Shown: piece after piece, positions 13,439 through 24,483 of the stretch
Layout: the number at the start of each line of letters is the position of its first letter
Numbering within the stretch: position 1 is the first letter of the stretch
From: Turnera subulata
Lineage: Eukaryota; Streptophyta; Magnoliopsida; Malpighiales; Passifloraceae
DNA length: 64,000 nucleotides
Direction of reading: 5' to 3'
Assembly: GCA_028386065.3 (NCBI GenBank)
Contig: JAKUCV010003216.1
Location: 1 to 64,000 of the forward strand
The notes under the pieces: model-generated
The model's database searches: none
Told to the model about the DNA's origin: nothing
What the model saw: the letters and a program-made list of their open reading frames with translations, nothing else
Position numbers and translations under genes: made by a program

Positions 13439-13657
13439 AAATGCTTGAATTAAGAAATAAATTAATTGAGATTGGTTCAAGTGTTAAGCGACTTGTTCTG
13501 CTTAAGCGAGGTCTCGGGTTCGAGTTCTCGTATACGCAGAAAACTTCATTTGGGAGACTCACCCACCATTACCTAGGTGCACCATCCGAGTCGAGCTAGA
13601 TTTAGTCTGGTGCCGGGATACCAGTGGGAAACAAAAAGAAATGCTTGAATTAAGAAA
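13439..13657 (+). mobile_element. tRNA-derived SINE with 19-bp target-site duplications
   Basis: The 19-bp sequence aaatgcttgaattaagaaa occurs at 13439-13457 and again at 13639-13657, exactly 200 bp apart. Between them lies a body with a tRNA-like promoter: an A-box-like stretch near 13472-13485 and a B box GGTTCGAGTTC at 13517-13527. The body ends in a short A-rich tail (acaaaaag). Long duplications plus A/B boxes plus an A-rich tail are diagnostic of target-primed SINE insertion. The family is not identified. The identical duplications suggest a fairly recent insertion. Confidence 0.75.
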
Positions 13658-15673
13658 GCAAATTAATAATGTTTTGGTCATAAACTGGTTTAGTCAGCCG
13701 TTTCCATGCTTAAAGGTGCACATATTGTGGTCGTGGGCAAAGTCAGTCCCTTAGTGGAAGGTTCAAATCTATTCCCTCTGCATATTTAAGTTGTGATTTT
13801 GTTTGGTCGGTCACTTGATTTGAGAGGATTCTGACACTAAAGTAAGATATGGATGATTAAGGTTTGATATGGGCCCTAAAATGAATCATGATTATTATAT
13901 GTGACGAAAGGGGGCATAACAATTTCTGGGAAAAACCTAATTGCTGCTAGTTTACCGAGTCCATGATCACATTATAATTATATTGTTGACAAAAAGTCTG
14001 CTTAAATTAACGGAATTTAAGAAGGTATATATGTCGCATGAAGTTACGACGAAATGGATGAATTAGAACCCATGCATCAACCTCGAAAATATCAAACCAA
14101 CTCAAAAGATACATCATTCTTCATATTTTCATAATCATTCCCCAGGAAAAAACTTCATTCCTCGTCAAAATATGAAGAATGATGTATCTTTTGAAAATTT
14201 TGAAAATATGAAACTGATGTATTTTTTGAATATTATAAAAAAAGCAAAGTTTGAAGGTTTTTCTTAATCCTTCCGGGGCTGGACCGACGGACGATGATGA
14301 CACAATTTATGCTTTTTTTTTGGGACAAAAAAAATTCATCTTCTTGAAAAATCGGATGTGAAACGGTCCACGTTGTAATTATTTATCATGCCCAGCTAAT
14401 CATGCAGCTCTGTGGGCTTTTAGGGGCCCAACCAATGGTCCTTCAGCCTCATTCTGATGCTTCTCAATCCCAGGCCTAGTAAAGAGGCCACCCTTTAGCA
14501 TTTTCTATAAACACCCTGCCTGAATTGGGCTTAGTGTGGTTGACTTGTGGGCTTCACTAAATATGACAGAAGCATGAATGGGCCTCCCATTCTTGTGGGT
14601 AGGCAGAGACCTGAGACACAATCGAAACGACCTCCACCGTTCCTGTCACTCCTACAAATAAAATTTCTTAAAAGAAAAAACGATGTCTACTATGAAAAAC
14701 CAGTGTGTGTGTGGATAGAAAATAAATCAGTTCAGTTTATTGATCAACTGACTTTATCTCAAGTCAAGAACTCAAGATGATGTTTGTTAGCGTAAAAAAA
14801 AAAATGATGTTAGGTTTTTTGGAATTGGAGCCAAATTGGGCTCTCATAAAATGCTTTAATTTGCCCAACAATATGCATTGGCTGGTTCACTACTGGCCTT
14901 TTTTATTTTTTATTTTCTAAATATGTTAAAGTTTTTTTTTCCTGCTTCATCCACTGGAATTTAGCAACTTTCTTATGCAAATAGAAGTAAGAATCCACAA
15001 CTTTTCTTCCCCATTTTCCATTTTTTTTTCCCCCTTTCCTCACTCATGAGAATGATCTTAAGCTTCTTTTTTGATATGATAATGCAGCCAAGTTACTGAA
15101 CAGTAATAAGGAGTTACTAGTTGCAGATTCATTCAATAGAATAGTAAGTAGCAATCATCCATTGAAGTCATATGGCGCCTCTCAGACTATAGTTTTAAGT
15201 CTACACTCGACGAATCAACTGCAATTACAAGCAATAAGAACAAAGACATGATTGGATGAACTCGTCAAACTTCAAAGGCATACCTCTCCCCTGGACTTTA
15301 GATTTTATCTCTCCCAGTCCCTACTTTCACCTTTGAGCTGCCAACACTAAGAAACTAATCCACGTCCCTCTAAGAAACGAAACCAGACGAGACAGCCTTC
15401 CTTTAAACAAACTAATCCATCCTGTTCAACGAGAAATGATAATTAAACAAATTGAAATCAAGGGTTTGGTTGTAGATAAACAATCATTAATTTGTTTTTA
15501 GTTAATTTTGGCTGCTGTTCTTAAGATTTGACTTCCATCCAATAGCCGAACCATCTCATAAAACAACTTAATAAAGCATATTCTGTGGCCACACGTTCAC
15601 TGATGCATCTACCACACCACCAGCAACCCTAAGAAATGTGCCAACTGCAGCTCTATTTGACAGAAGATAATCA
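13658..15673. other. Intergenic with older repeat remnants
   Basis: No coding frame is supported. At 13725-13790 there is a weak tRNA-like stretch with a degenerate B box (ggttcaaatct). At 14265-14320 there is a short segment similar to 41815-41865, both ending in a T-rich run, which suggests a shared repeat tail. Confidence 0.4.
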
Positions 15674-15678
15674 TATAT

Positions 15679-15968
15679 TGTTGTTTTTTTTGTCTTGAAT
15701 TCTAGTGGACCTAGTTTATGGTTTGGGCTTGTAGACTTGTTATTAGTTATGGCCCAACTGTTAAGTTGCCGAAAGTGCAGGTTTACATACAGAGAATGTA
15801 AACAGGTTCTGTATTGTACTATCATTCATCATAGTGGAAAAACCTTCTCTGTTCTTGTCCGAGGACGTAGGCATCAATGGCCGAACCTCGTTAAATCCTT
15901 GTGTCTATTTCTTTTCTTTCTCGTTGAGTGCTTGATTGATTGTGAGAAATAACCGCGATTTTTTATCA
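15679..15968 (+). repeat. Left LTR of the Copia element
   Basis: 290 bp, begins TGTTG and ends ATCA. Nearly identical to 19880-20171. It should hold the element's promoter. Confidence 0.9.
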
Positions 15969-15970
15969 AT

Positions 15971-15982
15971 TGGTAGCGGAGC
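15971..15982 (+). other. Primer-binding site of the Copia element
   Basis: TGGTAGCGGAGC starts two bases after the left LTR. Plant Copia sites usually read TGGTATCAGAGC, complementary to initiator methionine tRNA, so this site differs at about three positions. Confidence 0.65.
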
Positions 15983-16409
15983 GCAGGGGTTGTTTTTGGT
16001 TCACAATCTAGGTTTTGAAGATGTCAAATTCAACATCTTCTTCAGCAAAGTATGAGATAGAGAAGTGTGATGGAGGATCTAGTTTTAGTCTTTGGAAGAT
16101 TAGAATGAGATCTTCTCTGGTATTGCAAGGATTGTGGAAGGCAGTGGATGAGAATTTTCCTGCGGGTACAACAGATACGGTGAAGGAGGAACAAAAGGAA
16201 AAAGCTTTGGGTGCGATTTTCATGTCTGTCACCGATAGAGTGCTTCGCGAGATTGAGTCATCAGTATCTGCGAAAGAAGCATGGAAAAAATTGGAGGACA
16301 AGTATTCTGTTAAATCGCTGACAAATCGGCTTTACCTGAAGAAAAAGCTGTATACTCTCCGTATGCAAGAAGGTACATCTATTAGAAATCACCTTGATGA
16401 TTTTAATTC

Positions 16410-17023
16410 NNNNNNNNNNNNNNNNNNNNNNNNNNNNNNNNNNNNNNNNNNNNNNNNNNNNNNNNNNNNNNNNNNNNNNNNNNNNNNNNNNNNNNNNNNN
16501 NNNNNNNNNNNNNNNNNNNNNNNNNNNNNNNNNNNNNNNNNNNNNNNNNNNNNNNNNNNNNNNNNNNNNNNNNNNNNNNNNNNNNNNNNNNNNNNNNNNN
16601 NNNNNNNNNNNNNNNNNNNNNNNNNNNNNNNNNNNNNNNNNNNNNNNNNNNNNNNNNNNNNNNNNNNNNNNNNNNNNNNNNNNNNNNNNNNNNNNNNNNN
16701 NNNNNNNNNNNNNNNNNNNNNNNNNNNNNNNNNNNNNNNNNNNNNNNNNNNNNNNNNNNNNNNNNNNNNNNNNNNNNNNNNNNNNNNNNNNNNNNNNNNN
16801 NNNNNNNNNNNNNNNNNNNNNNNNNNNNNNNNNNNNNNNNNNNNNNNNNNNNNNNNNNNNNNNNNNNNNNNNNNNNNNNNNNNNNNNNNNNNNNNNNNNN
16901 NNNNNNNNNNNNNNNNNNNNNNNNNNNNNNNNNNNNNNNNNNNNNNNNNNNNNNNNNNNNNNNNNNNNNNNNNNNNNNNNNNNNNNNNNNNNNNNNNNNN
17001 NNNNNNNNNNNNNNNNNNNNNNN
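16410..17023. other. Assembly gap (614 N)
   Basis: A run of unknown bases inside the Copia gag-pol. Its true length may differ from 614. Open frames across it are meaningless. Confidence 0.99.
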
Positions 17024-19330
17024 TGGATGGGTATAAAAATGAAGCTCTAGAATTTTGTGAACACTGTGTGTTTGGTAAACAAACTAGGGTGAAGTTCAGC
17101 AAGAAGGCAGAACACAAGACCAAGGACAAGTTAGATTACATACATTCTGACTTGTGGGGTCCGAACAGAGTTCCTTCTAAGAATGGTGCCAGGTATTTCA
17201 TGACTTTGATTGATGATTATTCTAGGATGATATGGGTGTATTTTCTAAAGACAAAAGATGAAGCATTTTCGACTTTTGTTAAATGGAAGACGATGGTTGA
17301 GCGCCAAACAGAGCGAAAAGTTAAGCGTCTTCGGACTGACAATGGGTTGAAATTTTGCAACAGGGTGTTCAACAATTTCTGCAGCAAAGAGGGAATAGTG
17401 AGGCACCGCACTTGTGCAGGAACACCACAGCAGAATGGTGTTGCAGAACGTATGAACAGGACGCTTTGTGATAGAGCACGAAGCATGCTTTCACATTCAG
17501 ATGTGAGCAAAAGTTTTTGGGCTGAAGCTATCAATACAGCTTGCTATTTGGTTAATAGGTCTCCATCGACAGCTATTGAGTTGAAAACTCCTTTTGAGGT
17601 ATGGTCTGGTTTTCCTGCTGATTACTCTAATTTAAGAGTATTTGGTTGTCCTGCGTATGCTCATGTGAGGGATGGTAAACTTGAGCCGAGGGCAACGAAA
17701 TGCATATTTCTAGGATATGCATCTGGAGTAAAGGGTTACAGGCTGTGTTGTACAGATACCAAGTCTCCAGATATGATTATTAGCAGGGATGTGAAATTTA
17801 ATGAATGTGTCTCATTGGATGGTCAAAAGGAGAAGACAATAGCAGAAACAGACCGCGGTGTCAGAGAACAAATTGAGCTTGAGATTGATATTCCACAAGT
17901 TCAACCTTGTAATACAGTTGTGGAGGAGGTGCAAAATCTTGCTGTTGATGATGCACCTGTACAACAACAGCAAACGTATAATATTGCCACAGGTAGATCA
18001 AAGAGGCAAACGAAAGTACCAGCTAAGTATGCGAATGTTGCTGATGCAAATCTTGTTGGTTATGCAAACCTTATAGAATTTGCATTGTCAGTTGTAGAAA
18101 CAATTGATGTGCAGGAGCCTAATAGCTATAAAGAAGCTATTGCTAGCTCGGATGTTGATCAATGGATTGGTGCTATGGGTGAAGAGATTGAGTCTCTTCA
18201 CAAGAATCAAACATGGAAGCTTGTTCTATTGCCGAAAGGACAGAAGGTAGTAGGCTGCAAGTGGGTTTTCAAGAGGAAAGAAGGAAATCCGGGGGTTGAA
18301 GCACCTAGATACAAGGCAAGGTTAGTAGCTAAAGGTTTTACACAGAGAGAGGGGATAGACTATAATGAAGTATTTTCTCCAGTGGTAAAACACAGCTCTA
18401 TTAGGGTCTTATTAGCTATGGTGGCTCTTCATGACTTAGAGCTAGAGCAGTTAGATGTAAAAACTGCATTCTTGCATGGTGAGTTGGAGGAGCAAATTTA
18501 TATGCGTCAACCTGAGGGATTCATCACTCCAGGTATGGAAGACCGTGTTGCTTACTTAAGAAGTCCTTATATGGTTTGAAACAGTCTCCTAGGCAGTGGT
18601 ATAAGAGGTTTGATATATTCATGGTTCGTAGTGGCTTTACTCGAAGTGTATATGATAGTTGTGTGTATCATAAGAAGCTTGCAGATGATTCTTTGGTGTA
18701 TTTTTTGTTGTATGTGGATGACATGCTCATTGCTGCTAAGAGTATGTCAGAGATTACCGTATTGAAAAAGCAGCTTGGTAAAGAGTTTGAGATGAAGGAT
18801 TTGGGTGCAGCAAGGAAGATTTTAGGGATGGAAATCACAAGGAATAGAAGTGTTGGGAAGCTTATGCTTAGTCAACAGTCCTATGTTGAGAAAGTTCTCT
18901 TGTTCCATATTCAAGTGCTGTAGGTAGCATCATGTATGCTATGGTATGCACTCGTCCTGACATTTCACATGCTATTAGTGTTGTGAGTAGATACATGGCG
19001 TATCCGGGAAAGGAACATTGGCAAGCAGTGAAGTGGATTTTGAGATACTTAAAAGGTACTGCTAGTGTTGGTTTGACGTTTGACAAAGCCAAGTTAATGC
19101 GTTCGGTTGTTGGCTATGTTGATTCAGACTATGCAGGGGACTTAGATAAGAGAAGGTCTTTGACAGGTTATATCTTTAGTCTTTCTGGTAGTGCTATCAG
19201 TTGGAAAGCAACTTTGCAAGCTGTTGTTGTGTTGTTTACTACAGAGGCAGAGTATATGGCTATTACTGAAGCAGTGAAAGAAGCTATTTGGTTACAAGGT
19301 CTGGTAAGTGATCTGGGGTTGACACAGAAG

Positions 19331-19786
19331 AAAACTGTAGTGTTTTGTGACAATCAAAGTGCTATCCATCTTACTAAGAACCAGATGTATCGTGAGCGAA
19401 CAAAGCATATAGCTGTCAGACTTCACTTTATTTGGGACATTATATCACAGGGTGTTGTTGATGTGAAGAAAGTGTCTACACATGATAATCCAGCAGATAT
19501 GATGACCAAAGCTGTTCCAGTTAGCAAGTTTAGGCATTGCCTAGACTTGGTTGATATGAAAACTGCAGTATTTTGTGACAATCAAAGTGCTATCCATCTT
19601 ACTAAGAACCAGATGTATCATGAGCGAACAAAGCATATAGATGTCAGACTTCACTTTATTCGGGACATTATATCACAGGGTGTTGTTGATGTGAAGAAAG
19701 TGTCTACACATGATAATCCAACAGATATGATGACCAAAGCTGTTCCAGTTAGCAAGTTTAGGCATTGCTTAGACTTGGTTGGTGTA
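19331..19786 (+). repeat. 228-bp in-frame tandem duplication in Copia RNase H
   Basis: The segment beginning aaaactg at 19331 is repeated from 19559, a period of 228 bp (76 codons). The copies differ at about seven positions and the reading frame is kept through both. The unit includes the CDNQSA motif with the third acidic active-site residue and the end of the polyprotein. Confidence 0.9.
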
Positions 19787-19866
19787 GGCAGTACGCAGTA
19801 ATGCCCTTAAGAGGGCTGTGACAAGGCAGAGGGTTGTTTTTCTTGGTAGATGAAGAGAATTCAAGT

Positions 19867-19877
19867 CAAGGGGAAGA
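19867..19877 (+). other. Polypurine tract of the Copia element
   Basis: Purine-rich aaggggaaga immediately before the right LTR, the expected plus-strand priming site. Confidence 0.7.
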
Positions 19878-19879
19878 TT

Positions 19880-20171
19880 TGTTGTTTTTTTGTTGCCTTG
19901 AATTCTAGTGGACCTAGTTTATGGTTTGGGCTTGTAGACTTGTTATTAGTTATGGCCCAACTGTTAAGTTGCCGAAAGTATAGGTTTACATACAGAGAAT
20001 GTAAACAGGTTCTGTATTGTACTATCATGCATCATAGTGGAAAAACCCTCTCTGTTCTTGTCCGAGGACGTAGGCATCAATAGCCGAACCTCGTTAAATC
20101 CTTGTGTCTATTTCTTTTCTTTCTCGTTGAATGCATGATTGATTGTGAGAAATAACCGCGATTTTTTATCA
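19880..20171 (+). repeat. Right LTR of the Copia element
   Basis: 292 bp, TGTTG...ATCA, followed by the tatat duplication at 20172-20176. Confidence 0.9.
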
Positions 20172-20204
20172 TATATAATGCTGGATGGATCCATAAACAA
20201 ACTT

Positions 20205-20467
20205 GTTAATACTATACAGTACACCCCATCAAAATCTGTACAAATCAAAGTGGACCCGTAGATATCTAATACTCTTGTACTAGTACACCCCACCAAAATC
20301 AGCCATAGCGTCGGTGCCACCTAGGCTTAAGACATGGTATAGTTTGAGGAGGCCGTTGCCATGATTCCAATACACAACGGTATTGCAGATAGATACCCAA
20401 TGCCTTACAGGCACCTTTTCGTCTCTAGTAATGAGGACACCCCTTTCACCTTTAAATAAGTTTGCAT
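20205..20467 (-). pseudogene. Decayed coding fragment of unknown family (copy A)
   Basis: The minus strand reads GVLITRDEKVPVRHWVSI..NTVVYWNHG and continues through MADFGGVY. It aligns with the frame at 27069-27323 in the second segment, with one indel of exactly 3 bp. Copy A is opened by a frameshift near its start and an internal repeat around tagtacacccc, so it is not an intact gene. I do not recognise the family. Confidence 0.35.
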
Positions 20468-21499
20468 GATCTTAATTAAATTTGACGTGTAAATTTAAAG
20501 TTGCATGGAAAACGATGTGTAAGGCATAAAGAACATTTATTCTGTGGATAAGGGATGTCAAGAAATCTGGAGGAAAGAAGTACTACTTAATTACGGAAGT
20601 AAATTAAAGGATATGATTTGATATGGGGTTGCTTTCACAGAATTTGTTTTGTGTGTTGTTTGATTTCTTTTAATTACTTGGCCTCTTCTGCAATGTTTTG
20701 GCAGTACTTAACATTGCTGCGGACGATATTTACCACTATAGCTAGTCAAATCCTGGATATATATAGGAGAATTAACAATTATACGTAATATTAAAGACCA
20801 TGCAACATCATTTACCTCAATCCTCTGTTCAAACAAAATTTTTTTTTATCTCGATCCAGTATATGGACTATGTAGAGAACTTTATGTGTAATGAAAGCAT
20901 TTATATTTAGTACCTCAAGAAGTACTGAAATAGTCTTTACAACTAAGTCTCTAGTTTGAGTCCTACTTGTAGTTGTAGCTCCTAAAAAAGCATTTTACAT
21001 ATATGTAGTTAATAGTCTTTTTTCTTCTGATATGAGCTTTATGAAGAAATTTTGCTCAGATCGATCACTACCCAGTTCTTCTATCACCGGAACTCCTCAG
21101 GAATAAGAGACCAATTCCTAGGATTGTTCGGCTGCGCTCTGCGTATTACATGTTTAGTTTACTGTAATTTGTTTTTCCTCAGCTGGTAGTGTAATATGGT
21201 GTTGTCCTTTCTCTCCTGACAGACCTGCACTATGCAGATCAGAGTATTGATGCAATCTTTTGTCATTAATACGTATACACCAATAAGATTCGCTGAAGAA
21301 AAAAAAAAAAAAAAAGAGCAAGAAGAAGAAAAGAAAAAGAAATCCAAAGTGAAGCTTAACAAGGCATCTCTCTCTTGCTTATAGTGAGTACATGATTGGA
21401 ACGTAGCAAGCAACACACCGGAGCCACCAAGGATCTAAAATCTCCATTGACTTTGGTGTCTAGATTTGGATGACTTAATTAGTTCCTTTGTCTCCGCTA

Positions 21500-21543
21500 C
21501 TATGTAACCAACGCGTCAGAAATGTGTATGTGTCCATGTCAAA
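21500..21543 (+). repeat. Left direct repeat around the Pol III RNA gene
   Basis: About 44 bp starting ctatgtaaccaa, repeated with a few changes at 21889-21931. The second duplication copy has only one such sequence, at 28371-28415. Confidence 0.75.
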
Positions 21544-21558
21544 ATAGACCAGGCAAAA

Positions 21559-21601
21559 GTCCCACATCGGGGAAAAGTTACTCAGCCAAATACAATATAT
21601 A
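21559..21601 (+). promoter_or_regulatory. Plant snRNA-type Pol III promoter: USE plus TATA
   Basis: GTCCCACATCG at 21559-21569 is a perfect match to the plant upstream sequence element RTCCCACATCG. TATATA starts at 21596, leaving 26 bp between. In plants the shorter USE-TATA spacing (about 24-26 bp) specifies RNA polymerase III, as in U6, U3, MRP and 7SL genes, whereas about 10 bp more specifies Pol II. The proposed transcript start at 21625 is 29 bp after the TATA. Confidence 0.85.
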
Positions 21602-21624
21602 CAATTATGGTCGCGAGCGTTTAT

Positions 21625-21798
21625 GCTGAGCTGGGTCACGCCAGCTTGTTACCAAGTGGGGCATCTCTTGCACCCGGATTACACGAAGGCCCATCCGCGA
21701 TGGATGGGTAGCGATTACCTATCATGTTAAAATGACAATGTTGCATCGAGGACCTTCCAGCTCTCACGAGCTCCCCCAGCCACCATGGCTGGGCTTTT
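21625..21798 (+). ncRNA. Pol III RNA gene of ~170 nt with an SRP (7SL) Alu-like 5' end
   Basis: Starts GCTGAGCT, 29 bp after the TATA, and stops at a T7 run (21795-21801). The first 40 nt match the plant 7SL Alu-domain pattern: a GCYGAGCT opening, a hairpin AGCTGG-GTCACG-CCAGCT at 21629-21646, then TGT and an ACC-AAGT-GGGG hairpin. The rest is a chain of clean stems: CCCATCC/GGATGGG at 21690-21708, GGTA/TACC at 21707-21719, AGCTC/GAGCT at 21759-21772, and CCCAGCCA/TGGCTGGG at 21775-21793 just before the T run. Plant 7SL RNA is about 300 nt and has an S domain I cannot find here, so this is either a shortened 7SL relative or another Pol III RNA. The promoter, terminator and stems argue for a real transcript, but expression is not shown. 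Confidence 0.65.
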
Positions 21799-21801
21799 TT
21801 T
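21795..21801 (+). terminator. Pol III T-run terminator
   Basis: TTTTTTT directly after the 3' hairpin of the small RNA gene; four or more T residues end Pol III transcription. Confidence 0.75.
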
Positions 21802-21888
21802 AATGCCGGGTCCATGTTAATTTCTTCCAGAAACCCAGAAAAAGGACATATAAGACTCTCTCGTCTGCTGATGTTTGGGAAACATAAT

Positions 21889-21931
21889 CTATGTTACCAA
21901 CTCGTCAGAATGTGTTGTTTTCCATGTCAAA
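21889..21931 (+). repeat. Right direct repeat around the Pol III RNA gene
   Basis: Second copy of the repeat at 21500-21543. The sequence after it continues collinearly with the second duplication copy. Confidence 0.75.
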
Positions 21932-23600
21932 CCACTTAGGGCCCAAAAATTTAGGGATAAGCAAGAATGTACCGCGAAATTGGGGCATTTGAGCGCTAAT
22001 GTCTTGTAGGAGATATCGTTTTCAACATAGTTCCAGTTGCTGGTTTTTTGTGTTTGGAATATGATGACTTTCTTGTGATCATCAAAGGTAATTAAGATGC
22101 CTTAATTTTTTTATGGATTTCCATCTACCTGACTAAATGCTAGCAACACCTTTTTTTTATCTGGTTCTAAAGGAGTCATATCTTATACAAATGTGGGATT
22201 GGTTTGAAGTGGGTAATTGATTTGGTTCACTTGGTCTCAAAATTCGAGTGCTTTAAAAAGTTATTGATGGGAAACCCACCATAAATGTGAGTTGGATCGG
22301 ATCTAGAATTCTAGATTAATCATGACAAAATTCTGAATATCATGGAGGCCTCCTTGGCAACCAATTCCCCCTCTCCCAAATCACCCTTTATGGCTTTAAC
22401 CCCTTCTTCACCTGATACTTACAGTCATGTGGGATGTATTACTTAAGATTTGGTACCGATACTAAAAACTAAATAGAGGTGAAATTTTGGGGGAGCTAGG
22501 GCACCCACCTGCCCCTCCCAGGGATGGTTAACTACATGCTATAGTTTTTTCTCTTTTTTTATTTTCTCCCATAATAACCGGCTGCCTCATTGACCAGCCC
22601 CATGTGAAACCATAGCAAAGCCGTCAGATGCCCTTAACAAGAAACAATATCCATTTCGTGCACAAAATTTTAGCATTAATTATTTAAATCTTACAACCTC
22701 TCAAATAATAACGATTAACGAGCACTATATATTGGCCATGATAAGAATCCAAAACAACAGACATTATTAGCCATGTTGCTGTTACAACTCAGTCAAGGAT
22801 CTTTGGACACAAGTACTTTGGGTTCAAGTAGAATGTCGCACCGCCAACACTTGGTAGTTCTAACAAGATCTGGACAAAAGAATCATCTAAAATGGATTCT
22901 ATATGTAATTTCTATTTGTTATTGGTACACGGCATCTGTTCCTCCATTTTCCTCCAATCAGCTTTGAGAGCTCCTTTTATTTTTTAATATCTAGCATCTA
23001 TAAAATTCCTTTTTAATTTTTCTTTTGCAGGCCTTTAAATCTCGACAGGGTACGTAATTGACACGTATTTGCTGCCATATTAGGGATAATAAACCTCACA
23101 AACGTCGCGTGTAGTTTTTTTTTTTTTAACTTCTGGTGAGACTTTGAGAGTATAGGTTTTCCGTGTCCCAGCATCGCCAAAATAAAAGTAAAAATCAATA
23201 TTTAGCCTACAAGGTGATCAACATACGCCAACCACAGAAATTAACAAACCATGCAGAATTGCTAGAAACTTGTTGCAAGATTTAAATTAACTATAGTGCA
23301 CAGTACGTAATAGAATGTAAAATGTCATTTAATTAATAATTATCATATTTTATTCATGGGTCTAGTTTCATCTGTTCATTATTCTTCCAGCGCCTGAAAC
23401 TATCCGGTGATTTGTGTAATTATTCTTAGTAGTGTGCAATGTACTTGTCTAGTATATGAATTAAATTTTCCATCGATCACTATATTAATATCATTCAAGA
23501 CCCAATGGCTGGGATTTTGGCTTGGGTTTCATGGATGCTTTTCAAGGATGACAATGACTATGAGTCAACGAATCATTGTTTAGGTTAATTGTTGCTACTT

Positions 23601-23608
23601 TGACGTGG
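23601..23608 (+). promoter_or_regulatory. TGACGTGG element in the first NAC promoter
   Basis: TGACGTGG sits in a block of about 65 bp that is nearly unchanged in the second NAC promoter (30081-30088), about 880 bp before the start codon. It is an ACGT-core bZIP motif of the UPRE/abscisic-acid type. The role is inferred. Confidence 0.35.
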
Positions 23609-24433
23609 CACGTCCAGTCCAGGTTCATGCATATAAAGGAACAAATGAACCTGAAAAAGGCGGATTAGGGATATGGCCTGTGGGTTAGGTATAAGAATCC
23701 ACACAGCTAGAAAACAAACTAATTTTGGTCACAATAAATAATTTATTAATTAAGCAGGAAAAGATCCACTAAATCAACCACGGCCAAATCAATGAAGAAA
23801 ACAGACACCAACTTAGAATCAAATAATATAGTTTTCTACGATTGCCACCTTCGAGGGATCATGTCTCCGCGGGGGAGTCATGTTTCCCAATCCTATGCCA
23901 AGACCAAAACAAGCAGGAAAATTGCAAAGCCATATTACTATCAAATTTTGAGAGGTGACCATGCAGCCAATCACAACAAGGTACGACTTCATTTATTCGG
24001 AGATTCCATTTGCCATCGCAATCCAATACAATTTAAGTAGTGTTTCCATCGGTGAAACCAAAGCTAGCTCTGCCTTATCCTCAACCAGCATGCTTCTAAT
24101 CTTGAGTTAAACTATGCACATTGAGAATTTTTCCAAACCAATTATATTGCAGGCGTGTGCAGTGGAATTTTTTGCTTATTTCATAAAGCTGACCAGGTAA
24201 ACAGCCCATAGGAGGCAGCCACGTATGAGAAAGATAGGAAAATAAATGGAACTAGAGAGAAATGGATAAACATATACCTGCTAAAGTAAACACAAAAAGA
24301 CATATAGTGGAGTGTACCAGAAAGCAACAATAATACACCCTGTATTAGCATAAAAAATTACACCCTGTAGCATATTATAAAATTATGGGATGTATGTACC
24401 CTAAGATCAAACATCAGGAGTAAGAATCCACGC

Positions 24434-24441
24434 TATAAATA
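24434..24441 (+). promoter_or_regulatory. TATA box of the first NAC gene
   Basis: TATAAATA, 43 bp before the start codon, within a block conserved in the second copy. It implies a very short 5' leader of some 15-20 nt. Confidence 0.6.
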
Positions 24442-24483
24442 CTTGGAGATTCATGTTATCTTCCGCTGTCTGATTAACCAACA

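Larger units (their letters stand above)
16021..19801 (+). pseudogene. Copia gag-pol polyprotein, interrupted
   Basis: Starts at the ATG at 16021. A gag domain (WKIRMRSSLVLQGLW and on) runs into the unsequenced gap 16410-17023, which hides the end of gag, the zinc knuckle and the protease. After it come the pre-integrase cysteine region, the integrase core (HSDLWGP, LIDDYSR, TDNG) and the start of the Copia reverse transcriptase. A single-base loss near 18545-18570 shifts frame so that the first frame stops at 18579; the RT continues in the next frame (YVDDML motif) until about 18900. There an internal deletion of some tens of codons removes the RT-RNase H connection and changes frame again. 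The RNase H part ([20 protein letters not shown]) runs to the stop at 19801 and contains a 76-codon in-frame tandem duplication. Non-functional as it stands. Confidence 0.88.
15679..20171 (+). mobile_element. Copia-type LTR retrotransposon (Tork/TNT1-like), both LTRs present, defective
   Basis: The element runs TG...CA and is flanked by the 5-bp duplication tatat at 15674-15678 and 20172-20176. LTRs are 15679-15968 (290 bp) and 20,171-anchored 19880-20171 (292 bp), differing at roughly seven substitutions plus a small indel near the 5' T-tract, so a young-to-moderate insertion. A primer-binding site resembling initiator-Met tRNA complement (TGGTAGCGGAGC) begins at 15971, and a polypurine tract (aaggggaaga) precedes the right LTR. 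Domain order gag, integrase, reverse transcriptase, RNase H is Copia order. The coding region is broken by a frameshift, an internal deletion and a duplication, and 614 bases are unsequenced. It probably cannot move on its own. Confidence 0.92.

Noticed and set aside
16394..17129. Long open frames across the N run on both strands
   Set aside because: They consist mostly of unknown bases and carry no information.
21625..21798. U6, U3 or minor spliceosomal snRNA
   Set aside because: The 5' sequence does not match the conserved starts of these RNAs; only the 7SL Alu-like start fits.
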